A stretch of 64,000 nucleotides of DNA from Zelopaecilomyces penicillatus (Eukaryota; Ascomycota; Sordariomycetes; Hypocreales; Pseudodiploosporaceae), in the NCBI GenBank assembly GCA_005765155.1, contig VCCP01000003.1, positions 2,976,001 through 3,040,000 of the forward strand, written 5' to 3'. Below are positions 1 to 11,732 of this stretch, piece by piece; the first letter of the stretch is position 1; every line of letters begins with the position of its first letter. Position numbers and translations under genes: made by a program. A model generated the notes under the pieces. That model was not told the DNA's origin and did not search any database. It saw only the letters and a program-made list of their open reading frames with translations.

Positions 1-1391
1 TAGGTAAGTGATAACAAACAGACCAAAAACTTCAGCCAGCTTGATATGCATATGTGCATATGTGTGGATAGGTGCATATCAAAGGATTTGTACCAAGTAC
101 CCGCAAATACCGCCACAACACGCAAAGGCCACTCCTTGACATACATGCATCATTCACTCCCACCTATCTCTGTATACGGTTATTGGACCTGAGCTTACCT
201 TAGTATCTCCAGTAGGTACCGGCTACCTGAGACAAAGGCAAGGTACGTACCTAAGGTATCTTACAACCAGGTACTTAGGTTCTTTCCCTCCCACTATGTA
301 CCTCCATAGGGCGTTGGCATGTGCACAGATGCTCTCCATTGCTGAGAGGCAGGCCCGAGTACAAGAATAGGATATCTCCTCCACCTTCCATCTCGCAGCT
401 TTCTTCGTTACCTGTGTTGGGTAGAGCCGTCTCTCGTCTCCTATCTTAATCGGCAAGCACGCATCTCTTTTATAAATTCCCGGCTGTGTGCGCATATCAC
501 CGAACCGTTACAGTCTGTCGACCTGGGTAGCTCCAGTACCCTGGGGCTGTTCTGGGGCTGCTTCAGCGCTGCTCCATCACTGCACCAGCAGCACTCCCGG
601 GGTGTGTCGATTCAACGCACTACCTCGATCGCCCGTCGTATCGACCCCATCAAACCAGCAAGTCCAGAGCCACAACAGGCAGGGACAGGGCGAGCCACAG
701 CGCATCAGACAAGCAAGAGGCTCCACGCCGACGGTCTCGAACAATCGCTCCTCCCTAAAGTGACCCAGATCAAGTGCTTGGCCCCCGCCGTGGCCGCTTC
801 CTCTAAATTAATATACAGCACAGCACGCACTCCCATCGCCGCGCGCTTGTTACAACATCCTTTCGCGCCGTGTTGGCTTCTTTTCCTTTTCTGTATTTCT
901 TTAACCGTCGCTCCTTTCCGTTGCGCTTTCCCGCCCGAGAATCAGCTTGCACCTGTTGCACCTACCGAAAACCACAGCCTTGCACACAGCCTTTGACACA
1001 CTTCCTTAAGCCATCGCCTAGATTCTTGGGCTCTATTGTGGCCTGGCAGCAAGCCCTGTGTGAGTGCTTGTGCGCCCGCCCTTGGGAACGCCCTCAGGTA
1101 GTGGCAACCATCGAGCCGACCGCTTTACCCAGACAGATCTCTATTCTTCTCCAGCGTCCGCCCGTCGCTCGTTCTACTGCCGACAGCAAGCTATTTGAAG
1201 CCGGCACATGATTCCTACGACTGCTGTTCGGCTGCTCCTTGCTCGCTTTTATTGCAGCTGTTACGAGCAGGCTATTCCTTGACAGTCCGCCTGGCTGGTG
1301 TCCAAACCCAGCTCCTATCAGCCCCCCCCGCCTCTGTGCCTCACATCCTCGGATCGACAACAAACAACCACTGACGACCACTTGCTTCAAG
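1..1391. other. Upstream region and probable leader of the CP2 factor gene
   Basis: No credible gene is seen. Positions 190-280 hold several TAGGTA/GGTACCT-type words. A TATAAA-like stretch lies near 470. From about 840 to 1390 the sequence becomes C/T rich, which is typical of transcription start regions and 5' leaders in filamentous fungi. I infer that much of this stretch is the promoter and leader of the gene starting at 1392. Short ORFs here have no recognisable domains. Confidence 0.5.
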
Positions 1392-4147
1392 ATGTTCCAA
1401 CAGAGGTATGAAATTTGGAATTTGGAATTTTTTATTATTAATAGCCATTGTACCTGAACCTTGCCCTTTGCCCCCCCTCTACATTTCCTTGCTACGGCCT
1501 GAACGGTGTGCTTGTGCATCTTCATGAATCAGAATGTGCTAGTTATCTTCACAATACATGCCTGATTTGATTCGAAACCACACTGTCTTTCATTCGCACG
1601 TTTTATATCGAGCTGTCTCGTCTTATTTATTTTATTGACCTCATTTTTCTTGCGTAGGACAAGCACGCGAAAACCTGCCGACAACCTTCTGGCCGACTTT
1701 CGGCAACAGTTTCCGGAAGTGTCGACTGGTCCACCAGAGTCGTCTGCACCTGTTATATCCCAAGTCATCGCCGCAGATAATCCCATCATCAACAATGCGC
1801 CAAATCCACAGGGGTATGTGTGTTCACGTACAGTCAAAACTCTGTCTCCATGATACGAATTCCCATCTATCGTGCCATCCACAGCGCTTGATTCTCATTC
1901 TAACTGCGTCTTATGCGCCCTACTTGATCAACTCGGAGCTGACTTGTGGATAATAGGCATCCACATGTTGAACATGATGTCTTTCACGATTTGGACCCGA
2001 CCCCTCGGGCAACAAATGAACCCTGGCGGTTCACGCCCTCGCTGCTGGACCCAAGCTCCTTCTCCTTCCACGGTTTCCCCAATGCTGCTGCCGCAGGATA
2101 CTACACCCCGACTCCTGGTGGCAATAACACACTGTTTCATCCTCAGGCCGGTGACTTGCCCACACCAAACCTAGCAGCAGGTGCTCCTCTAGGGACGCCT
2201 TTATCAATACCTACCTCAGTCGATATCATCCAGCCTGGTGCGGGGGTTGTGGAGATGGGAGGATTCCGAGCCTTGGAGCCTCATCAGATGCATCACTTCA
2301 ACCCATTTATTCAGGCACAGCCCCCCCAACAGGCGTTTGCGCCGTCCTCCTTCATCCATCAGGATACTGGCTACGAGACGATGGAGCAGGATAATTCTCC
2401 CCCCGTGGAAGGGGAATCTTCGGTCGAACATATCGCGATGAGCTCTGCTTTACACCCTCAGCAAGGCACCGTCTTGCAAATCAGCCACCCCCTCCCTGCT
2501 TCAGCGGAAAAATTTCGGTTTCATTCTACCCTTAATGCCCCAACAGCTATGATAAAACAGGCAGACGAAATTCCAGTGACATACCTGAACAAGGGACAGG
2601 CATATTCACTGACTATTGCGGATACTAATGGCGCAGTTCCCATTATTCCTGGCACCAAGTATCGTTCGTTCGTACGCATATCTTTCGAGGATGAACAACA
2701 ACGAGCCAAGCCCGGGGTATGTTGGAGTTTGTGGAAAGAGGGTAGGGGCACGAATGAGGCACACCAAAGAGGAGGGAAGCTTCAGGCCGTTGAGTACGTC
2801 GAAGCTGGCCAGCCAGCTGAAGGAGATGACAAGAGAACTCGAGTCGAATTAGAGTCATCCTCGTTTGATGGCTTCTGCGTGGTATGGACACCTGGAGTCA
2901 ACGGTGCCCCGGAAGTCAACATTGCAGTCAGATTCAATTTCCTGTCGACTGATTTCAGCCACTCCAAAGGTGTCAAGGGCATTCCTGTAAGACTGTGCGC
3001 CAAGACCAAGCTTCTCTCTGCAGATGCGGCTGTCCCCGCGGATACAAAGCCTGAAACCTGTTATTGCAAGGTTAAACTGTTTCGAGATCATGGTGCGGAA
3101 CGGAAGCTGTCGAATGACGTTGCCCACGTTAAAAAGTCAATCGAGAAGTTGAAGCAACAGATTGCGCAGGCGGAGAATGGCATGAAAGATTTTAGCAAAC
3201 GGAAGAGATCAGGCGGCATATCCAAAAGTGGAGATCCGCATCGACCAGGCAAGGTCCAAAAACACAAAAGAACCTGGTCTATGTCATCGACAAGTTCCGC
3301 AGGCGGTGGTGGGATCCGTATGTCTCTGGAGGAAGATTTGCGTTTCAAGTTACAGACTTTACAGGATATGTTCACAAGCACTCGACCCGTCAGTGTGCTC
3401 TATCTTCGAGGCGAGGACCTCGATGACCCGGACCTGCACCCTGTCTCAATGAATAATGAAGCTTCACCTTCTAATCGCTTGGATTTACTACGAGAGGGGC
3501 CTAGCTGGCAGCCTAGAAGTACCCACAGCTCCGTGACAGGATCGCTCGTGTCACCGTCGCCAAGCTCGCTTTCCCTGGCTTCCCAGGCATCCGCCCTAGG
3601 ATCCGGCGCCCAGTGGCAGAATTTTGATTCTGTTGCACCCGGCGATGTGCCCCGTAAGCGACCTGACCAGCCTATTACTGTCAGCAAGACCGAAGATGAT
3701 GGCACCTTGAGCGGATGGATTGAAGCCCTAGGCGTTGACCCAAGCTACCGACCACCCCAAGAACGTTCACCAAAACCAGTGGCGTGTTTCTATGTTCTTA
3801 ATGCAGGGAAGGCTGAATCAGGGAAGCGAGACTATCATCGGGCCATCTATCTTTCTCAACGCACGTTAAAAGATTTAAATATTAAGATTGCGGCAAAATG
3901 GGGCCTTGATTATACCCGTATTCTACGAACTATACGCGTCTTAAAGGGGCGCCTTGAAATCGAAATGGACGACGACATGATACAAGAGCTTAGGGAAGGT
4001 CAAGACATGCAACTCGAGATTGAAGAGATTGTTGAACAGCCATCACCGACGAAACGGGAATGGGAAATGTCCGTGGATGTCGCCGAAGACGAAAATGACA
4101 CGCCTGCATCATCAACATCCGGCTTGGTATTACGTCTCACGTTCTGA
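1392..4147 (+). CDS. Grainyhead/CP2-family transcription factor
   Basis: Predicted exons are 1392-1405, 1658-1813 and 1957-4147, giving 786 residues. The tiny first exon encodes MFQQ and part of an Arg codon; splicing keeps frame through GTATGA and GTATGT donors, and the second intron has a CTGAC branch-like site. The long reading frame in exon 3 has no ATG near its start, so upstream exons are needed. Residues about 240-435 form the CP2/Grainyhead DNA-binding domain, recognised by the TYLNKGQAY block and the FVRISFEDEQQR segment that follows. A basic, possibly coiled stretch follows at about 445-475. Residues about 665-750 resemble the ubiquitin-like C-terminal dimerisation domain of Grainyhead proteins. 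The Neurospora relative CSP-2 acts in conidial separation and cell-wall remodelling; that role here is inference. It is predicted to be nuclear. Confidence 0.88.
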
Positions 4148-6864
4148 GGTAATGAACTGCTACAAGTCACCGGTACGGGGAAGCATTTGGCGAAATTTAG
4201 ACGGAAGATGCATCACATTTGCCCAGTTCGATGTCATATCTGGATAGGCGAAATTATTGGCGTTGAAGGTGTTCACAATATTTCTAAGATACCATGGCTC
4301 TCAGTTGGATACACGACATTTCCTTTCACTCAGTTTCCTATCGCATGGCGCAAAATACAAAAAATGAACGGACAGGCAATCGTACATTCGAAGAGGCTTC
4401 ACAAGACCGCCTCTTTATATGGGTGACTGTTTAAGCTCCAACTACCCAGCCTGCATGGTCAGGCACACCACCGAAGCGGGAGATGCAAGTTGCATGTAAG
4501 CTAGGCAGCGGCCTGGACTGACATTGAACCAAGACGGCAACAACTATTTCTTTTTCACGATTTGCAGCACGAACCGATGCATAATCCCATCCTGCCCTTA
4601 GCACTATATTTCTTTTCACCATACTATGCTGATTCAAGATTACGCGTTTTATTACTGGGCCTCAATTGTATACGAATCTTTTTGAGGCTATGAGACATTT
4701 TCTGTATGTGCAATGCCTCCTCCATGTTTGATATATGGGCGGGGGAGGACGTGGGCTGGGATTGACGAGACAGGCAAGCGCGGAACATGATGGACTTGAG
4801 GGAAGCTGACTTGGTATGGTTATGTTCCCCTTGCTAGGTATTAATATAATTGCACCATTTCACCAGACTTGATTGCAGCCAAATGACAATTCTGGAGTCA
4901 GGGCTCCGCAAGGTGCTGCATTCACAAATCGACTCAAGGACCCATTGGAAAGGATACGTAGCGATTGGGCTGGTTGAAATGGAGACTGGGGTTGGATGGT
5001 CCGTGGCTCATTTCGTGTGCCGATGGCTCGGCGCCAAACGGGCCTCTGCGTAAGTGTCGTGCTAGCGCTGAGGGCTGGAAAAACCTGGTGCACCAAAGTC
5101 TCTCACCTAGAAACAGTCCTTTACTCCGACTGACTCTGGCTAATTGGAGGGAGAAACTAACACTAGGTAGGTACTAAGACTACTGTGCAGATCCTGCATG
5201 CGCATTCGTTAAATAAGAGCCGTCAGAGAGGGGATGCCTTCGGTGTCATCAGCTCATAATTACCACGCGAGTAAAATCTATTTTATCGTTCTGGGAAAAC
5301 AAAGGTACAACCGGATATGAGACGTGGTTGTGTTGTTATTAGAAGAGAGGAGGGCAGGACGCCGGACCAGTCAATCCGGAGAAGCCAGGGGTTCAAATAT
5401 GAGGCACGGCGGGCCATGTTGTTAATCCTGGTTCCTGACGAAATGTTGAACGTGCCCACAGTAGTAGCCTCTACGTATGTAGGTAGTAGGTACCTAAGGT
5501 AGTACTATTGCTATTCTGCTGTTTGTACTCGGTGCGAAGTAGACGGAAATTTTGGCATGCCTCGTTGGGGCACTACAGGGGCATATGCTGAGTTGGGGTT
5601 TATTGAATTTCGGTTGCAAGAACAGACATGGAGCATGCTTATATGGTGTCTAGATCACAAGAATATGAAGAAGAGGGCTATTGCTGTCTACTATTGGTGG
5701 TTCTTGTAGGTGGAAGTGGAATTAGCATCGAGACTCTGACTATGCAGTACATTTAAACTGAGCTGCTAGGTACGTACCTGTCTGTGCTCGCACCGGGGTC
5801 TTGAAGAGCCAAGGGGGTGTGGGTTGGAATGCGTGATGGAACCGGGAGAGACGCATCGCGATGCAGGGCAGGCCTGCGCATGAATAGTAAATTTGGTGGT
5901 TTGAGCCAATGGGCTGGGGTAAAGAAGAAGTACCAATCGACAACGCGGTTGGAAGTAGAGTAGACGAGACACGATAAGGGGGCAGGCATGGCGAAGAAGG
6001 TTTTGCTGACACGAGTAAGGGATGATGGCTGAGTCTGCCAAGTTAGTACCCAACAATAATTCCCAGCGCCAGCTTCCAAGTCCGAGAGCTGATGCTTTGC
6101 ACAGGTGTAAGACGACTGAGGGTATAGGCAGAACCACATGATGTGCTCGTGCCTGTCTACGACTACCTGCCTTACCTTAACTACCGAATACTATCTTAGT
6201 ACCTTGGTAGTACCTAGTACCTTAGTACTAGATAGATAGGTTACTAGATAAATCATTGTAGCCTGCTTTGCCTTACTGCGTAAGCAGAACAGAGGCACCT
6301 GCGGCATTATTCCTCATGAACTATTTGATGCACTTGGGGCTAGAAGTTTGGGGCTGCGATGTTGTGCTTGAGCAGGTGGGTACGAAGTTCGTGCTACTAC
6401 TACCTAAGCTTGTACCAGTGTACCAATATATGTTCTACGGTACTAATGATGATTTTAGTACCTGATACTTGTAGGCTAAGCGCCACTCACTGGTAGGTAA
6501 TTCGGAGAGCACTGGGGGCTAGCAAATGGACGGATTCCTACGTAATACTCCCTATTGTCCTGACTTCATTAACAGAACTGGCTTCCTCGTCCTTCTCCTG
6601 GCGGAACGGAGCAGGCAGCCACATCGGGCTGGGGTGTGGGATAGAAATGGCACAGGGTTATTGTGGCGAGTGCGCTGTTTGATTCTCCTTTACATGCAAA
6701 AGTACCAGGTGGGGGCTGAGCATTCGTGATACTTGCATACATGCTTGTAGGCCAATATAGAGGCAACAGAACAACTTTTCTCTTACTGAAACCATGCTTA
6801 TATAGATAAAGGTACCTATCTACCTCGTTTATTTGCAGCCTGTGGCTTTGCTTTGCTCTTGGCC

Positions 6865-6887
6865 GGGGGGAGGGAGGGGGAGGGGGG
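6865..6887 (+). other. G-quadruplex-prone tract
   Basis: Four G runs of 6, 3, 5 and 6 bases are separated by single A residues. This meets the usual four-run, short-loop pattern for a stable G-quadruplex on the + strand. It lies in gene-free DNA. Confidence 0.6.
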
Positions 6888-8290
6888 TGAGTCTAGGGTC
6901 AAGTCCAAGGGGAGGATGGTGGAGTGTGGCGCACCGGCAAGTGCGCCGAACGAACAGACCAACAAGAGAAAGCTTGCAGAAGATTTGCACTACCTTAAGC
7001 ACGACCCTTACCGGTGGGTTTCACTAGACGGGGCACCTGCAACATTGCCTGATTTACAGCACGCTACAGGTATTGACTACAGCACACTACCGTATTTCAG
7101 CATCACGACCGCACCGGCTTGTGGGGGAATAGCCTAGATCCCCTACAGTGAGGGTGTTGGAAACTTCAATATCGTGCAACGACATTATCCTGATCCTTAA
7201 ATTCTCAGCTCTGGGGGCTTTCTTGACTGGGCAATATTAGTTTGTATTGATGCGATTTTCTTTTTCACCTGACTGGATTCTGGCCCTGTCTCTTCAAAAG
7301 CATCTGGTGGAAAATGTTTTGGTCTTCGGAAATGCAGGAATACGTGAATGGCATGAGAATATCGCTGAATGCCAAAGCCTGGCGCCACGATGGCTTGTTC
7401 TCATGCCGCTTGTTGGTTTAGTGCTTGAGAAGATTCATGGATAGTCTCAGTCAGATACTTGTTGTTCGTAGCCTTCTCGCGCTCACATCACCTTCCTAGT
7501 CAGCATCTCAAATGCGAACGGGCCGAGGGCTGTGTGTTATTACCGTATGCTTGTATGGGTATTGATAGGTAGATAGGTACTAGGTAGGAGGTAGGTAGGT
7601 GCCTTATGCAATTATATGCTATGTACTGCAACGGTGTAACTTTCGTGGCTTGATAAACAGCATAGACGGATGATGCCGCTTGTGGCTTGAATCTCACAAG
7701 CATCCGCGGCGTCCATGTGAAGGACTGTTACACTATAAAACAGTCTTCAATATTTGGGAGCCAGTTACGTATACCAGACCAGGAACGGAAATATGAAGAG
7801 GGAAATAAAGCCCGAAGAAATCCGGAGGTCACCCGAGACTGTCACAATTAACTGACAAATCAAAGTCAAGCCCAGTGGCAAAATCTGGAAGAAACGGCCA
7901 CGCATCCCACACCCCCTTTCCCCTCTTCCCGTCAGTCTTTTGTAGCCCCAGATCATCTTCAACAAGATGGTGGTGGGTGATTGCCTTCGGCAATAAACGA
8001 TGGAAAAGATTAGATTCGTTCTCCTTTAGCCAAGAGGCCGCCCATGGGGGGCTTTGCCCTTATTCATCAATCAAGCAACTAAGAGGGAAGAACCAAAAAC
8101 AAGAATTGGGTCTTTACGGGCCTGCCGAGCACCAACACCAAAAGAACAAAAGCGGGCGCGATGCCGAAGTGGATGCCCCGAACCTGCCGATCATTTATGG
8201 GCCTAGACCGGGGCCCTTAAATGGCTCCGGACTTCGCTCCGGCGGCCTGAGATGTTTTGACAATGACTTCCTCCGTGGATAAAAAAGAAA

Positions 8291-8323
8291 GGGTAAGGGT
8301 CGGTTGGTTGGTGGGTGGGTGGG
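8291..8323 (+). other. G-quadruplex-prone tract
   Basis: Five GGG runs lie at 8291-8293, 8297-8299, 8313-8315, 8317-8319 and 8321-8323, with GGTT spacers in the middle. Three of the runs have single-base loops. It lies in gene-free DNA. Confidence 0.5.
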
Positions 8324-9732
8324 CAGGTAGTATGCATTGTCATCGTTGACTGCGCCACAATGTGGCTTTTTCTCTTTTGTCGATCAACCCCATGGAAATT
8401 CCTTCACAGGAAAGGATCGACATGCTTTTTTTTTTGACAAATGCCAGGGACCAGCTGGCAGGGAGTTAGGTAATTAGCTTATCGAGCTTCGGCTGAAGAG
8501 AGGAAGGGGGGGCGGGGGGAGGCGAGCTTGGGTAGGCAGGGACTTTGTGTGCACACCGGCCTGCTGATCAAAACGTTAAAACATTCCTAATTGAGCTAAT
8601 AGTAGACTACCTTTTCACCTTTGGTATGTAGATTGAAACTGGCGGTACGACGTGTCTGAGACTGTTTAGGGGGGCTGCGGGTTACATCTTTCAAGGTAAG
8701 ATACACATTCATCTAGACATGGTAAAGTAACCACGTTCCCTCCACACTCTTTATCGCCTTTGAGGCCGCCAGCTACAAAAAAGAATAATAGCTGAGTGTT
8801 CAATTCTTTCAAGCACATGCATCATGGATAGATATTCGCGGCCTCTGCTCAAGGGGTGCTTAAATCCGGTGTTCATCGCTATTCCTTGGGCTATTAATTT
8901 ACTCTCAGCTCTGTCCCCTTCAGCTGTTCAAAAGTTGCCACCCATAAATCTCCTCGGCCAACACAGGGAGACAACACCACCAACACCACCACCCCCTCCT
9001 TGTCTCCAGTCCACCAATGATACCCTGCCGTTTAGTTCCTGTCCAGTGTTTCCTTGATAGTAGGCCTTGGAACTTTCTCATATGACGACCCTATCCCGCT
9101 ACTATCCGGTGGCTCGCTGGGCCGCTACCCCCACATGAAGTAATCAATCTCTAGATACAGGTAGATACGTAGAACAGCTATCCAAGGGACTCGACACAGT
9201 GGCCTGCTTCATAGTGGTGTGGTGTTTAGGTTTTGTGGCTGGCTGGCTGGGCCGTAGTCTTACTCCTCACGCGTCGTTGCCCAAGACAATGTATTATCGC
9301 CCATGGAGGCATCATCTCTGCATGACAGCCATTCTCTGTAGCATACGGTTGATCGGTTATTTCGGGTGCTATTTTCCTCTTGGTCTGCCTTTCACAAGTG
9401 CGGGTGCAGCACGGGAACAAAATGTGCCATAGACGTCATCAACTGAACACCCAAATACACTCTTCTTAGCAGATGTCAATAGTTAAACGTAAACTAGCCT
9501 TCATTTGTTTCTGTTATTGGTTGTTGCATAAAAGTTCCCAGCATTTAGAACAGCCGGTTAGGTTTCTTAAACAATAAACCACAAAGTCATGCGGAAGTGA
9601 TTAGGAAGAGTGAAAAAAGCCAGCGAGTCAGTGACTTCCCTATGTTGCAACAGTTACAAGAAAGTCTTCTTGCCAAAACTTTGTTCATTTCCCATCTTTC
9701 TTTTACATCAAGGTATACCAAGCTGCAGACTC

Positions 9733-10506
9733 TCAAGCCTTGGACCCGAAGTACTTCATGTATCTAAAGACATAATGCCCCCATTTGGCCTCAGGCCCTT
9801 CTTCAGGTGGGGGGCAAGGAGCGTAGTCATCTAGATCGACGTCTAGAGATCGTATTATCCGAAAGCCCGACTTCTCATACATTTGCCAAGCTGGTTCCGA
9901 TGAATGTACCCAAGCAAAAGTGGCATTCTCGTCACAAAACCTAGTGCCCCATCTCAGAAGCGCAGAGCCAACACCTCGACCCTGGAATTTCGGAGCAACT
10001 GATAGGCCGACGACATATATGCACCTGGTCCCCTCGGGCATAGCCTCTTCCATCCATGCTGCCATGTCTGCATCAGTCAACGCAATAAGTCGCTTGATGG
10101 GGTCATCTTGCGGCTCCGATGTACAATTCTCCAACTCTGGCTGTTGCTCGATTGCTGAGTTCTCATCCTGTTGGGCTTGAACTGACTTTTGTGGAGATGT
10201 GTCCTGAGGCTGAACCCTGCCCTCCACGATAGGCATCTCATTGGGGCCAAATCCGCGAAAGCCCCAGTTGCAAAAGCCAGCAATTTCTCCAGTGGCGTCG
10301 TCAACAGCTTTGAGTACCACACAGCGTGGGTGCTGAAGTAAACCTGGAAGGCTCTCCAAACTGTATGCTTTCATATCCCATGGCTCTTGCCCAAGAGCCT
10401 TCATCTGGGTTTGGCGATCCGTTTCGAATGCATCTGAAGTGAGCTGGGCGACCTCGGGGATATCTTCGCGTTGGACAGCTCTGATGCTGAAGCTGAGACG
10501 AGACAT
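9733..10506 (-). CDS. GNAT-family N-acetyltransferase
   Basis: A single-exon gene of 257 residues. The chosen start gives MSRLSFSIRAV, the usual beta-1 strand of a GNAT fold; the frame stays open 27 codons further upstream but without a better start. The acetyl-CoA pyrophosphate-binding motif Q-x-x-G-x-G is visible at residues 175-180 (QGRGVG), preceded by a VVGLSVAP strand. Residues about 100-135 are a Gln/Glu-rich low-complexity insertion, common in fungal members. The family moves acetyl from acetyl-CoA to an amine; the substrate cannot be told from the sequence. The gene is convergent with the CP2 gene far to the left and lies just downstream of the DUF167-type gene on the same strand. 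Confidence 0.85.
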   Translation of the reverse strand: MSRLSFSIRAVQREDIPEVAQLTSDAFETDRQTQMKALGQEPWDMKAYSLESLPGLLQHPRCVVLKAVDDATGEIAGFCNWGFRGFGPNEMPIVEGRVQPQDTSPQKSVQAQQDENSAIEQQPELENCTSEPQDDPIKRLIALTDADMAAWMEEAMPEGTRCIYVVGLSVAPKFQGRGVGSALLRWGTRFCDENATFAWVHSSEPAWQMYEKSGFRIIRSLDVDLDDYAPCPPPEEGPEAKWGHYVFRYMKYFGSKA

Positions 10507-10662
10507 GGTGGGGGGAAGTATTCTGCAATAGCGGAGTTGAAATTTTGCTGGAGGATTTGCAGTCTGGAGTAGTGTTGTGTGATTCACAGAGTGCAGCTCG
10601 TAGTTGTTGATATTTATGTGTTAATAACTTCAATGACATCAAACGATTCGGGAGAGTTGGTA

Positions 10663-10735
10663 GCCGGGTGAGTCACCGGCGTGAGGATCGATCCCACGCT
10701 CTCGACCAAGAATACCGATTAGCAAATCAACTGCT
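10663..10735 (-). other. tRNA-like fossil (candidate)
   Basis: Read on the minus strand this contains a T-arm-like hairpin (10679-10699, stem GCGTG/CACGC around GATCGATC) and, 5' of it, GATTTGCTAATC, which resembles a Ser(GCU) anticodon arm with one extra T. No D-arm and no matching 5' acceptor strand are seen, so it cannot be an intact tRNA. It may be a decayed tRNA or a SINE-like remnant. It sits between the GNAT start and the DUF167 stop. Confidence 0.25.
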
Positions 10736-10771
10736 CTTTACGAAAAGCAGTTCATTCATTCATCGATTTGA

Positions 10772-11176
10772 TCAAGCAATGTCAAGTTTTTTTCTTGTGT
10801 TCAATTCCGTTATTTGCAAGTGCCGCCCACCCAACTGCCCGAGGATCCTGCGCACTTGTGCTGGACCGTCGTCACTGGCAGATTTGGTTATAGTTATTAC
10901 TGTCTTCGATCTGGACTTCAGGCCTTGCTTAAGACTTGAGAGAGACTTGAGAAATTCCAGCGCTTCGCTGAGAAGCTGGACGACTGCCTGGGTAGCATCG
11001 CTATCTCGCGCTGTTGCTGGTACGCACACCTCAACAGAATCCTGCGTAACAGCAGCGACGCCCTGCCGAGTTCCGCTAACGCCAGGGTGAACGTGCAAAC
11101 GGATCTGCAAGATGTTTCAAGGGGCTCTTTGCTTTGAGACATCCGTGTAACGAACAGCGGTGCAAGAGGCTGCCAT
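10772..11176 (-). CDS. DUF167/UPF0235 (YggU-like) small protein
   Basis: Proposed exons, in transcription order, are 11176-11156 and 11104-10772, giving 117 residues. The second exon matches the DUF167 pattern: an IRLHVHPGVSG strand, a variable VEVCVPATARD segment, a helix with AVVQLLSEAL, and the diagnostic GLKSRSKTV block. The family is small and found from bacteria to humans (C15orf40 relatives), with unclear function. The 5' end is the problem: reading straight from the ATG at 11176 meets an in-frame TGA just before the conserved domain. A 51-bp intron with a GTTCGT donor and TTGCAG acceptor removes the stop and keeps frame. It could therefore be a normal gene with a minimal intron, or a gene with a broken 5' end. 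It is divergent from the HAD gene at 11733. Confidence 0.55.
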
Positions 11177-11732
11177 AGTAAGGCTGGTTTTGACCTGGGA
11201 AGATTTGCAGTTGGAAGATAATTGACCTGATGAATTGTCGAGACCTGGATACAAAAGGCAAAGGGAAGGAAGCCTCCAAGCCCTCCTCCAAACAAATCCA
11301 TGTTCGCGTAACCCCCACTGTAGCCGCCACACCTAAAGGCAAGTACGTCCCTCTCAAGTACTTCTTAGCCACTGTGTGGTGGGCGCTGGCTCGGAATTAC
11401 TCGTGCCCCACCCCACTGTAAAGCTAGTTGTACCTGCCACTACAGCTGCCACAACAATAACTGCACGTCCATTGCCACTCCATGTTGCAACAGGCCCAGC
11501 CACAATTTCTACATCACTGTAAACCCCGGCAAGCAGTGCAGGCGCGCGCTGCACTTGGCCCCTGCACAGCGTCTTCCGAGTTCTGCCATTTGCGACGTCG
11601 TCACGACGTCTTCACTTGTCGATTTCTCCCATTTCTTCCTCTGCTGCTCTCCCCCGTCTCCTCTTCACAGGCTGCATGCTCGCCGCACGCGCCAAAGCCT
11701 GTCTCCGCCGCCAACGCCTCTCGTCAAGTCCC
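11177..11732. other. Intergenic region between divergent genes
   Basis: This 556-bp stretch separates the start of the DUF167-type gene from the start of the HAD/RGG gene and probably holds both promoters. The part from about 11590 to 11730 is C/T rich, like a fungal leader for the rightward gene. No specific element is recognised. Confidence 0.4.

Larger units (their letters stand above)
4148..9732. other. 5.6-kb gene-free stretch between two gene 3' ends
   Basis: The CP2 gene ends on the left and the GNAT gene ends on the right, so no promoter of either is expected inside. Only short ORFs without domains occur. Visible structure includes dense TAGGTA/GGTACCT-like words (5480-5510, 5770, 6165-6245, 6370-6500, 6800, 7565-7600), G-rich tracts at 6865 and 8291, and a perfect 6-bp hairpin at 7980-7994. 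I see no protein-coding gene or recognisable transposon. Confidence 0.5.

Noticed and set aside
604..1211. Overlapping ORFs upstream of the CP2 factor
   Set aside because: Ser/Pro/Arg-rich translations of C/T-rich leader DNA without domains.
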